From: CAZBJJ01 sp964492245
GTDB lineage: Bacteria; Spirochaetota; Spirochaetia; Treponematales; Breznakiellaceae
Reading direction: 5' to 3'
NCBI GenBank assembly: GCA_964492245.1
Contig: CAZBJJ010000038.1
Coordinates: 1-21,111, forward strand
Length of the DNA stretch: 21,111 bases
Below, piece by piece: positions 15,224 to 21,111 of the stretch. The notes beneath the pieces are model-generated. The model was given only the letters and a program-made list of their open reading frames with translations. It did not search any database and was not told the origin of the DNA. The position numbers and the translations under genes were made by a program. How positions within the stretch are numbered: position 1 is the first letter of the stretch; each line of letters begins with the position of its first letter.

Positions 15224-17785
15224 ATGAAAGATTTTTTAAAGAACAACCTGATAACAATTATAATATCTGCTGTTATTCTGATAGCCGTAGGCATTTTGGC
15301 CTATTTACTGTATCGCCCGATACCCGATACCGACAGCGCAATTACCTATTATAGCTACGAAGAAGAGGTAGATAGCGAACTTATATTGGAAAACGCCAAT
15401 CTTCTGTTTACCCTTGACACTGGCACTACCGGCTTTACGGTAACGGATAAAAGAAATGGCCAAACTTGGCGGTCGAATCCACTTGACCCAGATGGCGATC
15501 CGCTGGCCCTTCCACGGGAAAAAGCGGCCTTAAAATCTATATTCTTACTGTCGTATACCACCAAAAACGGTGTGGTAAACCTCTACGACAGCTTTGGCTA
15601 TAGCGTAAACCGCAATCTGTACGAGGTAACCAAAACAGGCAATAGCATTACGGCTAAATACACCGTCGGGGAATTAAAGCGCACCTATATCTACCCCTAC
15701 GCGCTTACCGGTGCCCGCATGGATAACTTCTTAGAAAAAATGTCCAGCAGCGACAAAAAATTTGCCTCCCAGTTTTATCAGAAATACGATTTAGACAATT
15801 TGCGCTCTGGACAGAGCCGGGACAAGCTTTTAAGCGCTTATCCCGAACTGCGAAGCGATGTTGTCTACGAAATTAGGGAGGGTGTTCAGGAACACTTAAA
15901 AGAGCGCCTAGAGAGAACCTTCGAAGACATTGGCTATTCTCCCGCCGATTTCCAGCAGGACAGCGATATGTATGCTGGTGCAGAGGCAATCGATACCCCA
16001 ATCTTCAATGTTTCCATCGTCTACAGCCTCGATGGGGAGGACCTGATAATTAGCCTGCCCTTCGATGATATTGCATACAAAAGCAAATATCCGCCCACTC
16101 GTTTGGCACTCTTGCCCTATTTTGGCGCAGGGAGCACCGACGAAAACGGCTATCTCTTTGTGCCAGAAGGCAATGGAGCTTTAATCAATTTTAACAATGG
16201 CAAGATAAATCAGAGTGCCTATTACGCAGATGTCTACGGCTGGGACCACGCAGTGGACAGAAAGGCGGTTATCCAAGAGACGGGCATTAACTTTCCCGTC
16301 TTCGGTATTGCCCGGGAAGGCGCCTCCCTCTTGTCGTTTTTAGAGAAGGGGGCCAGCTATGCCAGCATCCAGGCCGACATTTCCGGAAAGCGCAACTCTT
16401 GGAATGTTGCCTATGCCAGCTACAAACTTGTCCATTCCGAAGCCTTCGAGGTCTCGGGAAAATCTAACGATGCCGTCCATGTGTTCGAAAAAGCCCTGCC
16501 CGCTGGCGAAATAATCCAGCAGCGCATTCGCTTTATTCAGTCGGACAACTATGTGGATATGGCCAAGGCTTACGGAAAATATTTAGAGAACACAGCCCTA
16601 AGCCAAGGCTCGAATAGGAGTACTTCCATTCCCCTGGCCTTAGAAATTGTGGGGGCAATAGATAAGCAAAAACAGCTTTTGGGCTTTCCCAAACTCAGAC
16701 CCGTCCCCTTGAGCACCTTTGGCGACATGCAGAGTATGCTCGAAGACATAAAAAATAAATCCCAGGCTCCCCTATACGCCAGACTCGTTGGCTGCCTAAG
16801 CGGAGGGGTTCGCCAAAAATTTATGCCAGCGGCAAAGCCCCTTTCCATCTTGGGCTCTTCCGGCGACTTAAAAAAACTCTTTCACTGGGCTAAGGATCAG
16901 GACATAGCCATCTATTTAGATGGGGATATTCAATATGCACGAAACTCTGGCCTATTTTCCGGTTTTTTATCATTTAGCGACTCGGCCCGCTTTGCCAGTA
17001 ATGAGGTTGTCAAACTTTTTAAGTTTTCGCCTATCTGGTATGGCAAGCTGGTAAGTGAAAAGCCTTTTTATTTACTTACCCAAAGGTCAATTAAAAAAGC
17101 GAATAAGGCCTTTTTATCCACTGCTAAAAAACTAAACGCCCCTGGTCTTGCCTACAACAATTTAGGCAGCGATTTATCGGGCAACTACGCCAGCCGAAAG
17201 CGAACCACCCGGGAGTCCGCCTTGAATTTGCAAAAAAATATATTGCAAGAGACTTCGGCAAAGGGCTTCGATATAATGAGTACGAATGCCAGCAACTATG
17301 CAATAGAGAATAGCAGCATAATTACCAATGTCCGCTTTAAGGGCAACCGTTATAACATATTCGACTCTTCCGTTCCCTTTTGGGCCATTGCAATGCATGG
17401 CAAAAAGCCCTACACGGGCCGTCCCATAAATTTAGCGCGAGAGTGGCAGGAAGAATATTTAACCGCTGCCGAGCACGGTGCGGGTCTGAATTTTGCCCTT
17501 ATTGCCAGCGAAGGGACAAGCCTGCAGGACAGCGAATATACCGATCTTTTTGGCGCCTCCTACCGCGAGTGGGAAGCTCGCATAATAAGACTTTATAATG
17601 AGTATAATCAAAAGCTAGGGCCTGTTTTTAACAGCACAATTGTTGACCATCAAAAACTTGGTCAGTTTTTAACGAAGACCAGCTATAGCAACGGGATTTC
17701 GATATATGTCAATTATGGCAACGAGGATATTTCCCTCGATGGTAAGATTGTCCCAGCTCGCAATTTTGTAAGTATAGAGGAGTAG
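15224..17785 (+). CDS. DUF5696 protein, membrane-anchored, probable glycoside-hydrolase-like enzyme
   Basis: The product is 853 residues. A single N-terminal membrane helix (about 8-30) with a lysine before it anchors the rest outside the membrane. A beta-rich N-terminal domain (about 45-330) carries a helical insert (about 165-240) and the family-like VPEGNGALINFNNGK. From about 470 onwards the pattern is that of a TIM barrel followed by a beta domain. Strand ends carry acidic residues: YLDGDIQ (Asp566, Asp568) and LGSDLSGNY (Asp650). Then come SVPFWAIAMHGKKPYTGRPI, SEYTDLFGASYREWEARIIR and a closing SNGISIYVNYGNEDISLDG strand pair. I recognise this order from DUF5696. To my knowledge no activity is established, so hydrolysis of a glycan is inferred from fold-like features. 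AAAGGA precedes the ATG by 7 bases, and 4 bp separate its stop from the next permease. Confidence 0.82.
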   Translation: MKDFLKNNLITIIISAVILIAVGILAYLLYRPIPDTDSAITYYSYEEEVDSELILENANLLFTLDTGTTGFTVTDKRNGQTWRSNPLDPDGDPLALPREKAALKSIFLLSYTTKNGVVNLYDSFGYSVNRNLYEVTKTGNSITAKYTVGELKRTYIYPYALTGARMDNFLEKMSSSDKKFASQFYQKYDLDNLRSGQSRDKLLSAYPELRSDVVYEIREGVQEHLKERLERTFEDIGYSPADFQQDSDMYAGAEAIDTPIFNVSIVYSLDGEDLIISLPFDDIAYKSKYPPTRLALLPYFGAGSTDENGYLFVPEGNGALINFNNGKINQSAYYADVYGWDHAVDRKAVIQETGINFPVFGIAREGASLLSFLEKGASYASIQADISGKRNSWNVAYASYKLVHSEAFEVSGKSNDAVHVFEKALPAGEIIQQRIRFIQSDNYVDMAKAYGKYLENTALSQGSNRSTSIPLALEIVGAIDKQKQLLGFPKLRPVPLSTFGDMQSMLEDIKNKSQAPLYARLVGCLSGGVRQKFMPAAKPLSILGSSGDLKKLFHWAKDQDIAIYLDGDIQYARNSGLFSGFLSFSDSARFASNEVVKLFKFSPIWYGKLVSEKPFYLLTQRSIKKANKAFLSTAKKLNAPGLAYNNLGSDLSGNYASRKRTTRESALNLQKNILQETSAKGFDIMSTNASNYAIENSSIITNVRFKGNRYNIFDSSVPFWAIAMHGKKPYTGRPINLAREWQEEYLTAAEHGAGLNFALIASEGTSLQDSEYTDLFGASYREWEARIIRLYNEYNQKLGPVFNSTIVDHQKLGQFLTKTSYSNGISIYVNYGNEDISLDGKIVPARNFVSIEE

Positions 17786-17789
17786 AAAT

Positions 17790-18695
17790 ATGCAACGTCG
17801 TTTTAGATCTTTAGGGGAGCGAAACGCTATAATAGGCTATCTATTCATTGCTCCTTTTATTTTTGGCTTTTTAATCTTTATGCTCCGTCCGCTTTTTCAA
17901 TCATTTTACATGAGCCTGAATGAAGTAACTGTCAGTACCTCTGGTTTTAGTATGCAGCTGAATAATTTTTATAATTATGTAAAGGCCTTTACTATCGACC
18001 CGCAGTTCAATCGTATGTTGACAACCGCTGTTTCTTCGATGCTCTATCGATCGGTGGCCACCATGGTATTTAGCTTTTTTGTGGCAATTATCTTAAATCA
18101 ACAGTTTAAGGGCCGCACCTTTGTACGGGCCATCTTCTTTTTACCGGTAATTCTCTCTTCGGGCGTTATGGTGGGCTTGGAATTCAACAACTCGCTGCTG
18201 AACAGCATGCGCGATGCCATCGAAAAATCGGCTGGAAGTACCAGCATAACGGGCGTCCTCGAAAACATCCTTACCACCGGTGGCACGGTTTTAAACGACC
18301 GCCTGTTTAAAAAGGTTTTTGAAATTGTAGATTCGGTATACATCATTGCCATGGCTTCGGGAATTCAGATAATCATCTTCCTCTCTGGCTTACAAAACAT
18401 TCCAGAGAGCATGTACGAGGCCGCCGAAATCGAGGGCTGTAGCAAATGGGAAAGCCTTTGGACTATCACCTTTCCCATGATTAGCCCCCTGCTTTTGGTA
18501 AACTGGATTTACACCATCATCGACTTTTTTATGAAGACGGACAACGAGATAATGAAAAAAATACGGGACACCATGATTATCAACCTGGATTATGGTTTTT
18601 CCTCTGCCTTAGCCTGGGCCTATTTTGCGACAGTTATGCTGCTAATTGGGCTTAGCTCGTTCATTATTTCCAAAGGAGTATACTATTATGAGTGA
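17790..18695 (+). CDS. Carbohydrate ABC transporter permease, MalF/LplB type (second set), with periplasmic insert
   Basis: This is a channel subunit of the second importer, 301 residues. GAGGAG seven bases before the ATG is among the best SDs in the window. The first helix is IIGYLFIAPFIFGFLIFMLR, followed by the usual PLFQSFYMSLNEV. The EAA loop at about 210-229 reads EAAEIEGCSKWESLWTITFP. An unusual stretch at about 130-185 (NNSLLNSMRDAIEKSAGSTS, then a threonine/glycine-rich segment) is inserted between membrane helices and should lie in the periplasm; the first-set permease lacks it. I recall similar inserts in DUF5696-linked permeases of Firmicutes. The end overlaps the next permease by 8 bp. 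Confidence 0.92.
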   Translation: MQRRFRSLGERNAIIGYLFIAPFIFGFLIFMLRPLFQSFYMSLNEVTVSTSGFSMQLNNFYNYVKAFTIDPQFNRMLTTAVSSMLYRSVATMVFSFFVAIILNQQFKGRTFVRAIFFLPVILSSGVMVGLEFNNSLLNSMRDAIEKSAGSTSITGVLENILTTGGTVLNDRLFKKVFEIVDSVYIIAMASGIQIIIFLSGLQNIPESMYEAAEIEGCSKWESLWTITFPMISPLLLVNWIYTIIDFFMKTDNEIMKKIRDTMIINLDYGFSSALAWAYFATVMLLIGLSSFIISKGVYYYE

Positions 18696-19653
18696 TTATA
18701 TACTGAGCCCAGACGAATACCGGGCGCGTCGAAAAATAAAGACAAGTCTTTTCATTGTGGCACGGGCCCTCTTGCTCTTTGGCATGTGCTTCCTTATCCT
18801 GCAGCCCATTTTTAACAAGCTATCTATTAGCTTTATGGCCGAACACGATTTATACGATTCCACCGTCATTGTCGTACCGAAGGATATAACCAATGCCAAT
18901 TATCTTTTAACTTCGAAGGTCATGGGTTATTGGTTTTCTCTGTTTAACACCATCTGGGTTTCGGCCCTTGTGGCAGTGATACAGGTGAGTATGTGTGCAT
19001 TGGTGGGCTATGGCTTTGCCCGCTTTCACTTTCCGCTTAAAAACCTCTGGTTCACTGCTGTTCTTTTAGTTATTATCATTCCCCCCCAGACAATTTCCAC
19101 CTCTCTCTATCTTCACTTTAGGTTTTTTGATGTCTTCGGTATTTTTAAAAGTCTTACAGGCGACACTTTGAATTTGCGCAACTCAATTGTGCCCTATCTT
19201 ATGATGAGCTTTGGCTGTATGGGCCTAAAAAATGGGCTGTACATATTTATGATTCGCCAATACTTTAGAGGTATGCCACCCGAGCTGGAAGAAGCAGCCT
19301 ATGTCGATGGCTGTGGCCCCCTAGATACCTTTTTGCGAATTATTGTGCCCAGCGCACGCCCTATTTTAGTTTCCAGTTTTCTGTTCGCCTTTGTGTGGCA
19401 GTGGACGGATAGTCTGTATACCGGCCTTTTCTTGGGAAGAATTGAACTGCTCTCTAAGCAGCTGGGCAGCTTAGGAGAAAGGCTACAGAACTATGTAACC
19501 CTTACTATGCGCGAAATGGCAGTTACACCTGCCTATATTCAGGCTATAATATCAACTGGTGTTATAATGGTTATTGTGCCACTTATAATTCTCTACGTCT
19601 TTGTACAGCGTGAATTTGTAGAGAGCCTTACCAGCACTGGCATTAAGATGTGA
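18688..19653 (+). CDS. Carbohydrate ABC transporter permease, MalG type (second set)
   Basis: From the ATG at 18688 the product is 321 residues, the partner of the preceding permease. I chose this start because AAAGGAG lies nine bases upstream and the 8-bp overlap (ATGAGTGA) suits coupled translation; an ATG at 18646 would overlap by 50 bp without an SD. The N-terminus MSDYILSPDEYRARRKIK is followed by about six membrane helices. A long loop after helix 1 contains FMAEHDLYDSTVIVVPKDIT, as in permeases that serve large oligosaccharide importers. The EAA loop, at about 202-221, reads EAAYVDGCGPLDTFLRIIVP. No ATPase gene is nearby. Confidence 0.93.
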   Translation: MSDYILSPDEYRARRKIKTSLFIVARALLLFGMCFLILQPIFNKLSISFMAEHDLYDSTVIVVPKDITNANYLLTSKVMGYWFSLFNTIWVSALVAVIQVSMCALVGYGFARFHFPLKNLWFTAVLLVIIIPPQTISTSLYLHFRFFDVFGIFKSLTGDTLNLRNSIVPYLMMSFGCMGLKNGLYIFMIRQYFRGMPPELEEAAYVDGCGPLDTFLRIIVPSARPILVSSFLFAFVWQWTDSLYTGLFLGRIELLSKQLGSLGERLQNYVTLTMREMAVTPAYIQAIISTGVIMVIVPLIILYVFVQREFVESLTSTGIKM

Positions 19654-19677
19654 GTTACACATCTCATAATATTTATT

Positions 19678-19702
19678 GCTATTTGCCGCAGGGGCAAATA
19701 GC
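19678..19702 (+). promoter_or_regulatory. Perfect 10-bp hairpin just upstream of the last binding-protein gene
   Basis: GCTATTTGCC at 19678-19687 is the exact complement of GGCAAATAGC at 19693-19702, with a five-base loop GCAGG. It lies in the 61-bp gap after the permease, the largest gap in the operon, and ends one base before the SD AGGAGGT at 19704-19710. There is no U-run, so it is unlikely to be a terminator. It may protect or process the message so that the binding protein is made in excess, or serve as a regulator site. Confidence 0.75.
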
Positions 19703-19714
19703 CAGGAGGTCTAC

Positions 19715-21103
19715 ATGAAAACCCGCACGATTAGGAAAGTAATTATTTCCATTCTTGCCGTTTTTTTGATTAGCAGTCCGGTTTATGCTCAAAAAATTAA
19801 GCTAAGCGCTGCTACCAAAAAGAAATTTGCAAACATGCCTGTTCTTAGGGATTCCAAGGGGAAAAAATGGAATCTTAAAGGTATGGATATTATTGTGGCA
19901 GACTGGTGGTCTCCCACAGAGGTACCTGCCCCCACCAATGCGGTCGAAGAGGCCATTGCCGAATACCGCGACTGGATTCAGGTTACTTATAACTTTAGAA
20001 TTAAACAGGTGGGAGTTACCAGCTGGGGCTCTTCCCCCGAGTTTTTCACCAACTTTGCCACCAATGGCGGACCAGAAAACTATGTGTATATAATGCGCCA
20101 GAATGCAATTGCTGCGCCTATGAAAAACGGTCTGTTCTATGATCTTTCCACCCTATCCTCTTTTAATTTTAAAGAGCCAAAGTGGGTCAAGGCAATTACC
20201 AATCTTACCACCGTAAACGGCAAGATCTATGGGATGCGTGCTGTAGAACCAGAGCCCAAATTTGGTCTTTATTTTAACAAGCGCATGCTCCAGGAAGCTG
20301 GCGTAGACCCCGAAAGCCTATACGACATGCAAGCTGCTGGCACCTGGACCTGGGATGCCTTCGAAAAAATTTGTGCTAAAGTTACCCGCGATACCAATAA
20401 CGACGGTGTTATTGATGTCTATGCCCTTACCAACTTTAGTAAAAACTTCTTTAACATGGTTGTCGCCTCCAATGGCGCCACCTTTATTGATCGCGACAAA
20501 AGCGGGAAGTTTTTTAATGCCACCAAGACCAATAACTTCCTAGAAGCTATGAACTGGGGCGACAACATGATTCGTAAATACGAAATGCCCACCCCCGAAG
20601 GTTCTGCCTGGGACTATTCCTTTGCCGCTTTCCGCAATGGCGAGGCAGCAATGCAGGTTGCAGCAGAATACGATGCCAGCCAAATTAGAACAATGAAAGA
20701 CGATTACGGCTTTGTCTGCTTCCCCAAGGGTCCCCGCATGACCGACTATGTCAACGTTTGGGATGACAACGTCTATGTAATCCCTGCCTGTTACGACGCC
20801 GACCGCGCAGAGATGATTGCCTTTGCCTACAACCTCTATACCGAACCCACCCCAGGCTGGGACGACGAGGACGACTGGAAGATTCACTATCTGAACCGCT
20901 TCCGCGACCCCCGAGCAGTGGACGAAACCATTGACCGATTGCGCAAAAACGGTGTTGTCTGGTACAACACCCTAATTCCCAGCATTGACACTGGCGATAT
21001 TATCTATCAGGTCTACGGCGGCTGGGCAACCACAGCCGAAAAGGTCGAAGAAGTGGCCACCAAATGGCAGCCCTTTATCGACGAGGCCAACGGGATTCGT
21101 TAA
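19715..21103 (+). CDS. Extracellular solute-binding protein, normal size, second importer
   Basis: The product is 462 residues, in the usual range. The ATG at 19715 has a nearly perfect SD (AGGAGGT, four bases upstream) and opens a type I signal peptide, MKTRTIRKVIISILAVFLIS, with likely cleavage after VYA and no lipobox. The body is a MalE-type binding fold: VNGKIYGMRAVEPEPKFGLY, then FNKRMLQEAGVDPESLYD, typical of lobe 1. The calcium-loop-like DTNNDGVID (226-234) is a common feature of this family. AFRNGEAAMQVAAEYDASQI and WDDNVYVIPACYDADRAEM follow. Aromatic residues are plentiful (WTWDAF, WWSPTE), as expected for stacking on sugar rings. It probably feeds the second permease pair just upstream. 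The gene is complete, its stop lies 8 bases before the window ends, and whether the operon continues is unknown. Confidence 0.93.
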   Translation: MKTRTIRKVIISILAVFLISSPVYAQKIKLSAATKKKFANMPVLRDSKGKKWNLKGMDIIVADWWSPTEVPAPTNAVEEAIAEYRDWIQVTYNFRIKQVGVTSWGSSPEFFTNFATNGGPENYVYIMRQNAIAAPMKNGLFYDLSTLSSFNFKEPKWVKAITNLTTVNGKIYGMRAVEPEPKFGLYFNKRMLQEAGVDPESLYDMQAAGTWTWDAFEKICAKVTRDTNNDGVIDVYALTNFSKNFFNMVVASNGATFIDRDKSGKFFNATKTNNFLEAMNWGDNMIRKYEMPTPEGSAWDYSFAAFRNGEAAMQVAAEYDASQIRTMKDDYGFVCFPKGPRMTDYVNVWDDNVYVIPACYDADRAEMIAFAYNLYTEPTPGWDDEDDWKIHYLNRFRDPRAVDETIDRLRKNGVVWYNTLIPSIDTGDIIYQVYGGWATTAEKVEEVATKWQPFIDEANGIR

Positions 21104-21111
21104 ATTATTTT

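Noticed and set aside
19676..19714. TTG at 19676 as the start of the last binding protein
   Set aside because: This stretch contains the hairpin and the SD, and the ATG at 19715 begins directly with a signal peptide.

Overview
The window looks like chromosomal DNA of a spirochaete, probably Treponema or a close relative in the Spirochaetales. Three things point there: a large TPR membrane protein resembling the spirochaete flagellar-collar protein FlcA, a GTP-type PEP carboxykinase with a small conserved hypothetical gene upstream (an order I recall from Treponema pallidum), and several secreted or lipoprotein genes with spirochaete-like signals. No rRNA, tRNA, CRISPR array, insertion sequence or phage gene was seen.

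Left part (1-8160). A leftward gene cut by the window edge (1-762) encodes a secreted protein with glycogen-binding/CBM48-like beta-sandwiches. It diverges over 40 bp from the flcA-like gene (803-3808), whose acidic cytoplasmic N-terminus is built on perfect and near-perfect DNA tandem repeats. An unknown leftward gene (3816-4325) converges on flcA and diverges from an orphan lipoprotein that resembles a sugar-binding protein (4374-5618). A small hypothetical gene (5714-6106) and pckG (6266-8089) follow. A strong intrinsic terminator (8122-8157) closes this part.

Right part (8206-21103). Nine rightward genes form what looks like one operon, with gaps of 61 bp or less, several overlaps, and a Shine-Dalgarno (SD) sequence at nearly every start. 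The order is: a giant multidomain solute-binding protein; two ABC permeases; a membrane-anchored NHL-propeller/TPR protein; a Yip1-family membrane protein; a membrane-anchored DUF5696 protein that looks like a glycoside hydrolase; two more ABC permeases; and a normal-sized solute-binding protein. A 10-bp perfect hairpin sits just before the SD of the last gene.

Together these genes suggest an envelope-bound saccharide capture, processing and uptake system with two importers. No ATPase, cytoplasmic hydrolase or regulator is encoded inside the window. The importers probably use a shared MsmX/UgpC-type ATPase encoded elsewhere, and further genes may lie to the right of the window. The substrate cannot be told from the sequence. 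Similar clusters (DUF5696, Yip1, NHL/TPR, paired permeases, large binding protein) occur in Firmicutes as far as I recall, which makes this accessory operon the most interesting part of the window.
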